A stretch of 64,000 bases of DNA from Sipunculus nudus (lineage: Eukaryota; Annelida; Sipuncula; Golfingiida; Sipunculidae), in assembly GCA_026874595.1 (NCBI GenBank), contig CM049316.1:20297839-20361838 (forward strand), written 5' to 3'. Numbering within the stretch: the first letter of the stretch is position 1; every line of letters starts with the position of its first letter. The translations under genes and the position numbers were made by a program. Under the pieces are notes generated by a model that saw only the letters and a list, made by a program, of their open reading frames with translations, was not told the DNA's origin and searched no databases. Below, piece by piece: positions 36,049 to 48,205 of this stretch.

Positions 36049-36715
36049 GGGTTATTTGTATTCATAAGCGCGCAGAATACTAAATGGGCTGGAAAGAATT
36101 CTCTACCACAATGTCATACCTCGAAAGGGCTCACGCGGTTACCGCTCTGAATTTTGCTATTGACCCACGACACGACACACTGACCCGCGACACTGGCTTA
36201 CTTTAACACATTCAACGATACAGCTGACCCGATAAATAAAAATAAAACATGATTCAACAGACGACCCGATACACTTCGTGACACACTTCTTCCTTAAATA
36301 AACATGTAACAAAGTAATGTGTTTTCTATATAACGTTGGCCCGGGCTCATACCTTATTTACCTTTGAGGGGCATACTGCTCTAAATTTAATGGGCTTACT
36401 CGCTGGCAACTCTACTTAAAGATCAGGTCCATAATTTAATTTCCAACTGGATATCAAACTGGTGCTCTTGCAGTATGAGAGCCCATGTCAACACAAGTAT
36501 CTTGTTGCACCGTGAATTTCCTGCAAGCCAAATACATGTCAAAATTTTGGATCGACCAAGCGATAGTTTTCTACCAGCGTACGCGACCGAGAGATAGGCA
36601 AGGAATTGCCGGATTTTAGTAGCGGCCTGTAGTTAAGCTTATTTAGTTAACTTTTCTGATTTTTACAGGCAGTTTATCACTAGTACCGCCGTCTGGACTG
36701 GAGATCTCAGCTGCC
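36049..36715. other. Non-coding stretch
   Basis: Contains short GACCCGCGACAC-like motifs at 36160-36260, too few to call an array. No gene was recognised. Confidence 0.4.
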
Positions 36716-37290
36716 TTCCAGAGGGGGCCCCATTAATCGCAAGCGCAAATAGCAGCTATTTGCTACCCCCCCCCCCGACCCAAAAAAAAATCGGGAGGGG
36801 TTAAGAATTATTGTAGCATGCCGGGGGAATGGACCTGAGTGCGGCTCGCCAGAGGGGCCCCCGTGAATCGCACACGCAAATAGCAGCTATTTGCTACCAT
36901 AAAAATTTGGGAAGGGGGTAGAATTTATGGTAGCATCGCATTGAGTGTTAAGACTGCCGCCAGGGGGAGTGGACATGAGAGCGGCCAGCCAGAGAGGCCT
37001 ACAAAAATCGCACGCGCAAAAAGCAGCTATTTGCCACCCTAAAAAATAGGGAAGGGGAAGGAATTATGGTAGCAACGCATTGAGTTCATGAAAACGGACT
37101 GCAAGAGGGGCCCTTATGAATCGCATGCGCAAATAGCAACTATTTGCTACCATAAAAATTGTCAAGACTGCCGCCAGGGAGACTGGATATAAGCGCGCAA
37201 ATAGCAGCTATTTGCAACTATAAGAAAATCGGGAAGGGGTAGGAATTATTGTAGCATAGTATTTTTGTTCCTGATAAGGGGCCCCCTTGC
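36716..37290. repeat. Hairpin-bearing tandem repeat, five units
   Basis: Each unit runs close to CAGAGGGGCCCC..GAATCGCACGCGCAAATAGCAGCTATTTGCTACC, then ATAAAAA, GGGAAGGGGTAGAATTATGGTAGCA and CCGCCAGGGGGAGTGGA. The core GCAAATAGC-A-GCTATTTGC is a perfect 9-bp inverted repeat at 36745-36763, 36876-36894 and 37197-37215, and nearly so at 37016 and 37129. Spacing falls from 131-140 bp to 113 and 68 bp, so later units are shortened. Confidence 0.85.
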
Positions 37291-37319
37291 ACTTCGGCTA
37301 AGGAAAATCCAATAAGTAT

Positions 37320-39955
37320 CTGTCAAATATGTCATACGGTAAGTCCGTTATATGGGTAACCATAAGCCTTCTTGCGTTCACAGTTCAATTAAGCGCTTTT
37401 CAATGGTCTCATTTTATTTGTCCGTGATATGGGTAAACACAAGCCTTTGGGCACGGAATACTGCGATAAGTTTTCCGAGGAAACTCCAGTAAGTGATTGC
37501 TACATGTTTCATCGTAACTCCGTTGAATTGGTAACCGTGGCAGTTCAGGCAAGGATAATCCATTAAGTTGATTAATATTTTTTTAAACGACATGTCCGTA
37601 ATATGGGTAACCAATATCCTTCATGCATCGAAAACTGAAGTAAGCGCTTGTCACTGGTGTCATGTTATATTTCCTTGATATGCGTAACCCTAACCCTTTG
37701 GCCATTGAATACATCGATGAAGGCTTCCCACATTTGTCCGTTTATATGTCCGTGATATGCATAACCCTTACCCTTCCGGCATGATATACGCCAGTAAGTG
37801 CTTGTTACAGGATTCATTTGTGTCCGTGATATAGGTAACCCTCATCCTTAAAGCACTGAATACTCAAGTAAACGTTGTCACAGGTGTTACATTATGTGTG
37901 CGTGATATGGGTAACTAGAACCTTTCGAACATGGAATACTCCAGTGTGTGCTTGTCCAATGTTTAATTAAATGTCCTGTTATGGGTAACCCTAGATAATT
38001 ATTAAGTGATTGTCCCAGATTCCGCTTAATGTCCGTGATATGGGTATCCCTTTCCCTTCGGGCATTAAATACTAAAGTAAGTGCGTCACACTGGTGACTT
38101 TTTAAAAGATGTACGTAAGATGGCACATGGTGAACCAAGTCCCAGTATATTTGCCATGGATACATAGGACCTCTGCAAAACATAAACTGTAAACAATGCT
38201 TTTTTACCTCAGGAACCAGGTTTGTTTTCTATAGATGTAACTATGTTGTATATGTCTTGAATTCCTTATAAAAAAATGAAACGGAACAACTCCTCGGGCA
38301 TGGATTACCGATATAAGCGCCAGGCACTGGGTATATGTAACGATATGTTCGTAATATGGTTAACCCTGCATGCAGTTAATATTGGTACCCCTATACCTTC
38401 GGGCCAGGAGAAGCAACTAAGGTAAGTGTTTTTCTCACAAGTTTAAATTTCGTCCATGGTATGGGGCCCCTTGGCCGTTCGGCCACGGGGATCCACCAAG
38501 TATCTGACACGCGTTGTAGGGGAAGTCCAATATGGGTAAATGTAACCCTTCGTGTACTGACAGCTCAAGTAGGCGCTCTTCAATAGTCTCATGTTACATG
38601 TCTGTGAATTTTGCAACCCTGACCCTTCAGGCATGAAGTATTGCAGTGGGTGTTTTTCCAAGGTTTCATTTAATGTCAGTGTTATGGGTAACGCAAACTT
38701 TACGAGCTATAGGCTTAACCGGTAAGTAGTTGTCACAGGTATTATACGATTTGGCTATTTGCCATGGATACATGGGACTTTTGCCAAACATCACTGTAAA
38801 CAATGATTTGTTACCTCATGAACCAGTTTTTTTTCTCTTTTGATGTTACAATTTTGTATTTGTCATGAATTCCTGAGAGAAATGAGTTGGGACAACTCTG
38901 TGGGCATGGATTACCGAAAATAGGTTCAGACTATGGTGACAAGTTACATAAGTCCGTAATATGTGTAGCCGAACCCCGTCATGAACTAAATGTTGGTAAC
39001 CGTTGTCTCCAGTGTGTGTTTGTCCAAAGTCTCATTTAAATGTCCGTGTTATGGGTACCCCAAACCCTTTGGGCAAGGCTAAACTGATTAGTTGCTAAAG
39101 GTATTATACGATTGATCCATAATAGGCTAACTGTAACCCTTCGGGCATGGAATATTCCAGTAGGTCTGTTTCACAGGTCTCCGTTTATGTCCGTGATATG
39201 AGTTACCCTAACCCTTCGAGCATGGAATACTAAAGTAAGCGCGTGACACTGGTGACATGTTCATGATATCCGTACTATGGCACATGGTGAACCGAGTCGA
39301 AGTATATTTGCATGGATACATGGTACCTCTGCAAACCATAAGCTGTAAGCAATTATTTGTTACCTCACAAACCAGGCTTTTTCTCTGTTGTTGTAACTAT
39401 TTTGTATTTGTCTTGAATTTGTGATTGAAATAAAAACGAACAATACCTCGCATATGGATTACTGAAGTAAGCGCTAGGCACCGGTTGAATGTAAGAATAT
39501 GTCCGTAATATGGGTAACCCTGCATGCAGTTAATATTGATAGCCCTATACCTTCGGGCAAGGATAAGGTAAGTGCTTCTCACAAGTTTCAATTTTTGTCC
39601 ATGATATGTGGCCCACTGACCCTTCGGCCAAGGAGAATCCAGTAAGTATCTGTCACATGTGTCATACGGTAAGTCCTAATATGGGTAACTGTAACCCTTT
39701 TTGCATTGACTAATTAAGAAAGCGTTTTTTATGTTCTCATGTTATATGTCCGTGATATGGGTGACTCTAATTTTCGAGCATGGATGATTGCAGAAAATGC
39801 ATGGTATTTGTGGCATTAGATTACTCAATGTTATGGTTATTTCAAACCCTTCAGACGTGGACTGATAAATAATAGCTGGTCACATGTATATAATATGTCT
39901 GTCATAGATTACCGTAACCCTTCGAGTAAAAAAAAAAAAAAAAAAACAGCCATAA
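37320..39955. repeat. Satellite array with a unit of about 70-85 bp and higher-order structure
   Basis: The unit is close to TCCGTGATATGGGTAACCC, TAACCCTTCGGGCATGGAAT, ACTCCAGTAAGTGCTTGTCACAGGTGTCAT. It recurs some 30 times in diverged form. A longer block, (C)CATGGATACAT-GG...TGTAAACAATGATTTGTTACCTCA-GAACCAG, interrupts the array at about 38154, 38762 and 39311, which indicates higher-order duplication (608- and 549-bp steps). The array ends at an A18 tract (39929-39946). Open frames inside it are short and periodic. Confidence 0.85.
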
Positions 39956-40890
39956 GTGCACATCACAGTTTTGGTTTTTAGTGCTTGTGAGAGGCACCAC
40001 ATGAAGAGAAGCGTTCAACGTGGGACGGTCGCGGCGTTTTCTTCAACGAATGCAAGGCATCATCAAACATAGACAGTAAGGATTAGATGTTTGAGGCATC
40101 CGGAGAAGACACAGAACCTTGTGTTGTACATTTTAAACAGTCATAATATCATGACTTCATGACATGACAAAGTTTAATATGTGGTATGTACTATTATGTT
40201 TTCATGCATTCCTTTCAAATAAAATAAGTTTCCTGTGCACATGCTGCAATACAATGTTTTAGCGTGCATCTTGTTAAATTAAGAATAAATTACGCCATAT
40301 ACCTATGAACGGTTTGTTGAGTTTTCGGAGATGCAACTGAACTGAGAGTGATATTAGAGTAACATATGTTCAATATCCATAACATATTAAAATATTTCAA
40401 TAAATCATACAGGGAAAATCGATAAAACCGATAACAGCGATGTAATCATGAAAGAGAAGTGAACAGCAAAAGCAGCTCACCTAAATCGTGACTTTATATT
40501 TTGAATATAATGATATATAATTTCTGTGAGATATAAATTATTTTAGAAATATTGCACCATTCCTTGAAATCAGGATATTGGAATAAAATCTGGACAGTTC
40601 TGTTCATGGGAGTGTTGAAGGTTCATCGGAATTAGGACTAACGCAAATCACAAAATATCAATTATTGTAAGAAAAAGTCCATGATTTACAGACAATGCAT
40701 GTGAACAACCCCTAAATAGATGAGCAATATTGTGTATGAACAAACGATGCTAATTCTTTAAGAGAAGGGCGACAAAGGTGTGGAACAAGTGTTTATCGAA
40801 ATTAAATGTTAATATATCATTTGTGATTATTTGAAGGAATTATAATGAAGTGAAGCATATATTATGCCAGGAATATTAATATGAATAGCC
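39956..40890. other. Non-coding stretch between two arrays
   Basis: AT-rich sequence with no recognised gene or repeat. Confidence 0.4.
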
Positions 40891-41960
40891 AGTAACAAGC
40901 ACTTGCTACCTCGCAGATCTGTTTTGCTACCGTGCACATTGCGCTTTGCGGTTAATATAAATCTAATTAATATGGCCCGTCACACTTACTACTGCGCAGG
41001 TCAATGTGCTACTTTGCGACTATTAATTGCTTACAAGCATATTGCTAAGATTGTATCTGGCTGATCCGGGCGACATGTGGCTACCAACATTTGCACTGAA
41101 CCGATAGTAGCAAAATTTTCTATCGCAATTGATAGCCTTCATGGGTACTTGCTACCGCACAAATCTGATTTGCTACCGCGCATATTGCGCATTGCAATCG
41201 CAGCTAAATATCGTCCATGACACTTGCTACCTGCTACCACGCAGTACTGTGTGTTACTTTGTGACTATAAGTTGCTACCGCGCAAATTGCTTATACCTGT
41301 CCTGTCTGAGGGACCTATGGCAACAAATACTTGCCCTTCGTCAATAGTAGCAGAAATTGCGATCGCAAAATCCTAGCCCCCATGGGTAGCAGGTGACAGC
41401 AAATCGCTACCGCGCAGGACTGTTTGCTACCACGCACATTGTGCTTTTCGATCGCAGCTTAACAGGGCCAATGGCATATGCTACCGCGCAGATCTGTTTG
41501 CTACTTTGCGACAGTCAATTGCTACCGCGAATTTTGCTTTGAGTGGTCCTGTCCGAGCAACCATAGGCAGCAAAGACTTGCACTACATCTATAGTAACAG
41601 AGTTTGCGATCGCAAAATCATAGTCCCAATGGATAGGAGGTGACAGCAACTTGCTACCTCGCAGGCCTGTTTGTTACCGTGCACATTGCGCATTGCGAAC
41701 GCAGCTTAATATGAATCATGGCATTTGCTACGGCGCAGATCTGTTCGCTGCTTTGCGTCAGTTAATTACTACCGCGCTTACTGTTTTGAGTGTTCCTGTC
41801 CGAGCGACCTCTGGCTGCAAAGACTTGCACTACATCTATAGTAACAGAGTTTGCGATTGCAAATTCATAGCCTCAAAGGGTTAGCAGTGACAGTCACTTG
41901 CTACCGCGCAGGTCTGATTTGCTACCGCGCACTTTACGCATATGAGCTGGTCTGTGCCTG
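40890..41960. repeat. GCTACCGCGCA satellite with a period of about 250 bp
   Basis: The landmark ACTTGCTACC(G/T)CGCA or a close variant marks unit starts at about 40905, 41151, 41406, 41653 and 41900, so steps are 246, 255, 247 and 247 bp. Within each unit, GCTACCGCGCA-like motifs recur three or four times, followed by CATTGCGC-TTGCGATCGCAG. TTTGCGATCGCAAAA, containing the palindrome GCGATCGC, recurs near 41356 and 41608. The array shares the TTGCTACC word with the array at 36.7 kb. Confidence 0.85.
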
Positions 41961-42299
41961 GAAGTAGCAAGTCCAGTGGCTGCTCAGAACGCATTGTGCC
42001 GAGCTATGCGCAATGGTAGCAAAGAATCCCAGGGATTAATCTGGAAAACTGACTTTATTTGCGTGATAAAAAATGTTAATGTTTTGTGCAATAACCATGT
42101 AACTCAGTTCGAGCTTTTGCAATACCTCTGTAACTTGAGTGACAAGTTTACTGCACTGAAAACACATTTGTTATTGCTTGGTTCTTTTTGCATGCAATTG
42201 GAGTTACAGAGATACTGTCCTAAACATACACACAATTTGAGTTGACACAGGCAAAAAGTCAGACCTGTAGACAGGATAATTTCTACATAATATGGATAT

Positions 42300-42690
42300 T
42301 GATCATAGTTCAGAAATATTTATACTTGGCCTTTCTCAGCTGACTGTTTCTGTTATCTTTTAATCTGCGCCTTGGAGGCCACCAGCCCTGCTGATCAGTG
42401 CGGCCAGTGAGTAAAGAGGAGTAAAAAGACTATTGGGACATTCAGCTGCCCCGGGCCTGTGTGGTGGGATCATTGGCTCATCTTGCTGGTCATTACTTTC
42501 AGGTGTATGTGAATCCCCGTCACCCTATGCACCTGGGGTTTGTTGTTGTTTGCACTACTCCTGCAGCTCCTCTGCAGTAGCTAGTTTGACATCCAAACCA
42601 CCATTTCCAAACAGAACATTAATGGTATCTAGTTGCTCATTTGTGACCAACAGCGCAATTGTTTTCATTCCTTCTTCCATGATAATAAAG
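42300..42690 (-). pseudogene. Possible coding remnant of unknown family
   Basis: On the minus strand an ATG at about 42680 (context ATCATGG) opens MEEGMKTIALLVTNEQLDTI, then LFGNGGLDVKLATAEELQE before a stop. The continuing text is Gln/Pro/Asp-rich (TPESNDQQDEPMIPPHRPG). In another frame it has RLKDNRNSQLRKAKYKYF before a stop near 42318. The composition looks protein-like but I do not recognise the family. It may belong to the adjacent transposon or be fortuitous. Confidence 0.25.
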
Positions 42691-43068
42691 GTAATGCTGG
42701 TAATCTCTGTAAACAAGCCTGCGTGTATCTTCGATCAAATTGAGAATGTAAACCCTGCGAAACTAGGCTATAACAGCAATAACTAAACTTGATATAACCC
42801 TTATCTACAGCAGGGTCAGTGTGTGCAACCTTCCCACATCATGGTTAATATCCTTTGTCAGTCTTACAAGTTACAGGGCCAAAATATTCCCTTATATGTA
42901 ATTATGGTCAAGTATGGTCCCTTAGCATCTCCTCCAGTATCACCAAGCAGCATAACAGTGTTAATGGGTATTAATAAAGATGTTGAAAGATTTATATAAG
43001 CTGCAATTAGGTCCAATGGAAGGCAGTACAAACACATGTAGACACACATTTTAGCTAAATTCAAGTAC

Positions 43069-44605
43069 TTGAATATGGCAGCAGAGAGAACGCGAAAGCA
43101 CAGATCCCTACATAGGAGACAACCAAAATTCAAACCCGAGTGTCCTGGGGACAGAAAGGAAAACCTACTTCAGAAATTAAGACAAGTGAAGAAAGAGTTG
43201 CAAAGCATATCTGTGACAAACACAGGCACACTTGAACAAGCACTTGATTTCTGGCTGGAGCATAACATCAAAATTCAGTCAGATAGACAGGGTGAAAGCA
43301 GTGGAAATAAACCTGTCCTAATCATACTTACCTGTTCCAGCCATCAGTGGCAACTAGTCTATGTTTGCCAACAGAAAATATGCTATACAGGAACTGGTGA
43401 ATCAGATTGGGCACATAAATGTTCTTGTAAAGAAGACCTAGTTTGGCATGAACATTGTACACTAGGCCAAACAGCATTTATAAAATTTGTCTATAGTGCC
43501 AGGCAACAGGTTTCCTTGGGAGCATCAACATATTGACCTGATGACACCAGCCTTTCTCAACATGAGGTTTGCCTATGATTATATGCAAGTGGGATGCTAC
43601 CTTCACACTATGGATGTTTTACTGAAGCTGCAGATTTTGGACAGATAGGATATACCCGTATGAAAGAGATGGTTGCCACCTTTAATGATTGTGTTAATGA
43701 GGAGGCCCAGGATTCGTGCTATACAGCTCTTTTTGAGGAGATAGGGAGTTATGAGGACTTCAAATAAGGTATCACAATCATAATTGATGCTCATGGGGGT
43801 AGGAAAAATGCGAAAGACACAGATATTGTGTGCATCGGCTACCAATGTCAAAAAGTTTTTAGAAATGAACATGTTACAAAATCAGATGAGAACATTACAC
43901 AAAGACATGAGAATTGGTGCAGAGCGACTGTATAAATATTTTTATGAAGAAAATATAGAGATTGATGTACATGCCCATGGCAACAGTGCAACATTCAATA
44001 AATTTATAAAAGAAGAAAGGGAATTCTCAGTATAAAGATACCTTGCATGCTGCCTGCTCAGTGAAGAAGGCCATGACAAATCTGGCCAAGGGGCGCAAAC
44101 TACAAGCATTGTCTATCATTGCACTGGCAGCTCAGTGATAAATCGTGGTCAGTAAGGACACATTTTCCTTGGGCCATGAGGAACTGCCAGAATGATCCTG
44201 ACCAGTTGCGGAATCAACTTGATAATATTGTTAATCATTATCTAAATGATCATGCTAGATACCACAATTCTTCATGGTGCAAAACTGGCCCTCATTATGA
44301 ACCATGCAAAATTATCCTTACAGATTTTAAAGTAGTTGAATAGTTGAGCTGATGTCAAAACTGATAAAACAATCTGCTGCATACAGAAATGCTTCATATT
44401 ATGCATTGGCACGAGATTCGTATTATGTTGAAAGCTTCAACAATGTTTTGAATATATTCCACGATAAATTGATAGTGTTTGGAAACACTAAGTAAGAGAT
44501 ACGTACTAACCTCGCTATTTGTCACTGGAATGAGAATGTTGACAGGCCATGTACCACCAGGTGGTGGCAGAGGATCCAAGGAGGTAAACAGGTAAAAAAG
44601 ATCTC
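43069..44605 (+). pseudogene. Broken DDE-type transposase-like gene
   Basis: The first frame (43069-43536, 155 residues) is basic at the N-terminus and holds a coiled-coil-like ENLLQKLRQVKKELQSI and several Cys/His (CSCKEDLVWHEHC). After a frameshift come FLNMRFAYDYMQVGC, TRMKEMVATFNDCVNE, then TIIIDAHGGRKNAKDT (Asp codon at 43786), GAERLYKYF, IDVHAHGNSATFNKFIKEE (43.96 kb), DTLHAACSVKKAMTNLAKG and YYVESFNNVLNIFHDKLIVFG (Glu codon at 44430) followed by NLAICHWNENVDRP. Asp / Asp-region / Glu motifs in this order suit an RNase-H-fold DDE transposase. I recognise the C-terminal part as a multi-copy cnidarian and mollusc family. At least four frameshifts and two stops (43767, 44484) are seen. The second Asp position reads Gly here. 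Terminal repeats were not found. Confidence 0.65.
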
Positions 44606-46369
44606 AAGCCTGCTACTTATACTTATGGAAATAACATATGGACACGTTGGATCTCTGATTTTATCCAACATAGCATCAGACACTTTCCAAAAAAAATTAT
44701 ATTTGCACAGTATAAAACAGGACATAGACTGTTATATTACTAGTTTTTCACCTAATGTTCTAATGGATTGTAATACATACCTTTTATATATGAAGTGGGA
44801 CAAAGTTACACTTGCAAATATTTGGTAAGTTACACTTTATTATAATTACATGAATCGACTAGGATGAGTGAGAATGTGGACAAAAAAAAAACAGCCATAT
44901 GAGATTGTTATAAACAAAAGGGGTGACTCAGGGCTTGCTCCTGATTAGCCACTCATACTGCTTTGCACCTCCCACCCGGCAAATTTGAACTGGGGCTAGC
45001 TTGAGCAGATATATTTAATTGTATTGCATAAAAACACAACCTATGTCAAAAAAGATGTTATCAAGTCCTTTGTAGTATTAGGAACATGTCTGCTAGATTC
45101 AGCTCAGATAACATCTTTCTTCACAACTAATATTCGGAATAGAGTCAGAGCCCAAGTTACAGATATTATATTAACCTCCATGTTGCCCAGTAACGCCCCC
45201 TAGTTTTTATAGTGGAACCAGGTCTTTAACATGCCATTTGTGGGTGTATTTCAAAGCTATATAAATAACAGTTACTATTGTTGAACAGGGGTTATTGTTT
45301 ATAAGAAGTTCAATAATACTGGTTAACCTAATTAGCCAGTAAAACTAATTATGGATATACGTGGTTACATATTTATCATATCCATACAGCTGTCAGTATA
45401 GTTTAAGGCATGTGCTTCCCATTTAGAAGAGCAAGGGGGTAATTTTTGCGGTAACGTGCATTTTATCTGTTTTCCCCTCTGGCTAACAAGGCCAATTCGG
45501 ATCTAACGACTTCTTTCAAGTGATCTCCTAATTCCCTATAAAACTAAATGCTGTGACTTCTTAATTGTCCCTTGGGATTTATATTGGTTGGATTCGTGGG
45601 TATATTATTTCCACGAAAATAAAAATTGCAGACGATCATTAGTTTATGTTTTACAGAGACTCCGTTGTTCCTCTGAGTAGCCACATAATTAAAATGAATT
45701 CAACCCAATAATTTATAACATTACTGAATTTAACATATTTTGTTAGAGAGGTATAAGTATTCGATTGTAACAATATTTTATCTGTTAACATTAACGTCCA
45801 TGCTAGCAAAGTCCACGCTAGCAATGCAAAATAGGAATAAATAAAATAAAAAGAAAATTGTACAACCTAATAATTATAACAAAATGAAACTGAACATATG
45901 TTGTGAGTAAGGTACGAGTTCAACTATACCTAGGGGTAAGACCTATAACGATTCCAGCACTGTCCGACTTACGTCTTACTATTTCATTAGGTCTGCACTT
46001 TTAAACCTGAACTTGCCCAGTCGCTCTGTATCTAATATAAAAACTGTTAAAGGAGATTTTTGAGAAAAGGGATTGTCCTATTTGTTATGTTTAAACATTC
46101 GCTAGACTCATTATACAGTCACTATAAAACACCAGAATCTATGAACCCATGCATAGTTTGATTATATAGTAATATGGCCATGTTTGAAATGGCATAATTT
46201 TATAATAAATCATTGAAGCTGTATGTTATTATTAATCTTATTTTGGCAGATCATTATTTCTCTAAGAGTAATATATTGATTTGTCGAGCTTTTAACCCTA
46301 TGGATAATTGTTTCATATCAAAACCATGATAATTTCTTAATCCGCAGTATATTTCCTTTCCTAACTTAG

Positions 46370-46371
<2 letters not shown>
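44606..46371. other. Non-coding stretch
   Basis: AT-rich sequence with no gene or element recognised. It separates the transposase remnant from the AT microsatellite. Confidence 0.4.

Positions 46372-46405
<34 letters not shown>
46372..46405. repeat. AT microsatellite
   Basis: A nearly pure (AT)n tract of about 34 bp, followed by further short TATATA stretches to 46432. Confidence 0.95.
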
Positions 46406-46408
<3 letters not shown>

Positions 46409-46746
46409 CATATATATAAACGTGTATATAATTTTCTACATAATCTAATATTTGATATCATAATCTACATATATATATTGCTTTTGATATTATATCTACA
46501 TATGTCTTTAAATATGTTTCATTTTTACGATTTTAAAATGAATCGGCTACTTCTTTCAATTTATCCTGATATGCCTAGACAGTTTGAAGTATTATTTGAC
46601 TCTAAATTATTGTAAGAGTGTCAGGAGGTTTTTTGGTGGTTAATGTCTCTGTTTAACCATACACACTTTAGACTATAAATCACCAATATAAAATTAAAAT
46701 AATTTCATAAGGCTGTTTTACCTTAAATTCGGGTCAATCTAAATTA

Positions 46747-47118
46747 TGTTAAAACTGTATATTTGGCGCTGGTGGCTAACGCCTTGGGCGGTATCAGGCC
46801 GGTTGCTTGCTCTGGGCCGGCAGTGTATATAAGGAGGGGTCCGCGAGTGGTGACGGCGAGTCTGTCTGTAAGTTTTACGAATGTTACATTGGGAGCATCA
46901 TTGCCATAGCCTACTATTTGCACTGGGAGTACCATTGCTATAGGAAATAATTAGTTGAAGCCAAACGTCACACCATCTCAGCGATTTCTGTGGTTTTATG
47001 TGTGAATGTGTCCAAGTATGATTTTTCTTCGTAACATCAAACCCCCCCCCCCCCCACACACACCTTCCCACTGTTCCCGGGCCCGAACTGACTTCTGGCA
47101 CCCTGCCAGGGTGTTACA
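46747..47118 (+). mobile_element. Possible solo LTR
   Basis: A GC-richer island starts TGTTAAAACTG and ends CAGGGTGTTACA, giving TG...CA termini. It holds a TATA-box-like GTATATAAGG at about 46827-46836, then GGAGGGGTCC and a GGCGAGTCTGTCTGTAAG segment. It also has a short CACCCTGCCAGGGTG palindrome at 47099-47113 and a C run at 47041-47055. A 372-bp length fits a solo LTR. No flanking duplication was found and no internal retrotransposon region is present, so the call is tentative; it could also be a host promoter region. Confidence 0.3.
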
Positions 47119-47439
47119 TGTGCGTCAATAACTTACAACTTAATATTACATAAAAATGTGATATAGTTAATAGTTCTGACTGACACACAATGCAGATGTC
47201 ATATAACGTAAACCACATACATTTGTGCCCAATGTCAATTTCATTTTATGTGACGTCACTGGGTGGCAACGTTAATAATAGAATCACTGCATTAACAATC
47301 GGCACACAGTGCCGATTGCGAAAACCACCTAACAATATTAATAACACCCAATTATCTAAACACCCGCAAATGAGAAGAAACAAACAAATTAAGGATACAT
47401 GCGGGGACCTTTCAACGTTACTGCATACGTTATTGAAAA

Positions 47440-47494
47440 CCCGTCTTCAATTCATTCTCGCAAACTCTGAGAAACTCTGTCCGTAAAGGTAAGA
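47440..47494 (+). promoter_or_regulatory. Candidate 5' non-coding exon end and splice donor of TLR copy 3
   Basis: The text TTCATTCTCGCAAACTCTGA...CTCTGTCCGTAAAG|GTAAGATTG resembles TTCATTCCTCGAAGCAC...CTCTGTTAAG|GTAAGATG before TLR copy 4 (54230-54282). The donor is at 47488/47489. A possible acceptor, TATTCAGCAG, ends at 48070, giving an intron of about 580 bp before the ATG at 48206. Similarity to the second copy is the main support. Confidence 0.5.
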
Positions 47495-48205
47495 TTGACA
47501 TTATTATTTCACATTAAACATTTTCCATTAAAACACTTTCTACTTGATTTAAAAGTAACGTTAATACGCCATCCTTTCTCTAAGTTTTACCTATCAGTTA
47601 CCCATGTTTGTTTTGGATGGATTGATGGATGGATGGACAGCTCTCAAGGCTACAGTGTTTACTTAAAAAAAAACAGTCGCCTGTGAAAATAATAAACAAA
47701 CTCAGTGATACATCAAGGTTCCTGCCTCCTGTAAACTGTCAGCCTTTTAGCGGATAACAGAACACTAGAACAAGCAATGATGAGGACGTGCAGGCCGTAG
47801 TTTGCGTGATAAAATGCAAATCATCAGACTTTCTTCGATTTTATACATGTCTACATTTTTATAAAGTCCTCGAAATGTAAGTTAAATAACCTACAGGATA
47901 AATAGTTTATACTACAATAGTTTGTTTGAATGTTAGTATCATCAAATTAATTTATAAGGTTTATTTTCAGTGAATTGTTTGGTGAAACAGAGGAATTCAA
48001 CTGTTGTTTACTAGAGCGTTCAGATATATTTATTACAACAAAATATAATCGTTTGCCTCGTATTCAGCAGAACATGTGCATTGAATAAGACATAGACGGT
48101 TACATATGGCCCAATGAGATCAACAAACACCATTACGTGTACACAGACAGAACGCACGATCTCGGTAGTGTGATTTTCCTAAAAACCAGGGGGATAAAGA
48201 GAAAG

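Noticed and set aside
37320-39955. Interstitial telomere
   Set aside because: TAACCCTAACCC occurs only as part of a longer unit with TTCGGGCATGG; no run of hexamers exists.
36716-41960. CRISPR array
   Set aside because: Units are tandem and similar along their whole length, there are no unique spacers of constant size, and the genome is eukaryotic.
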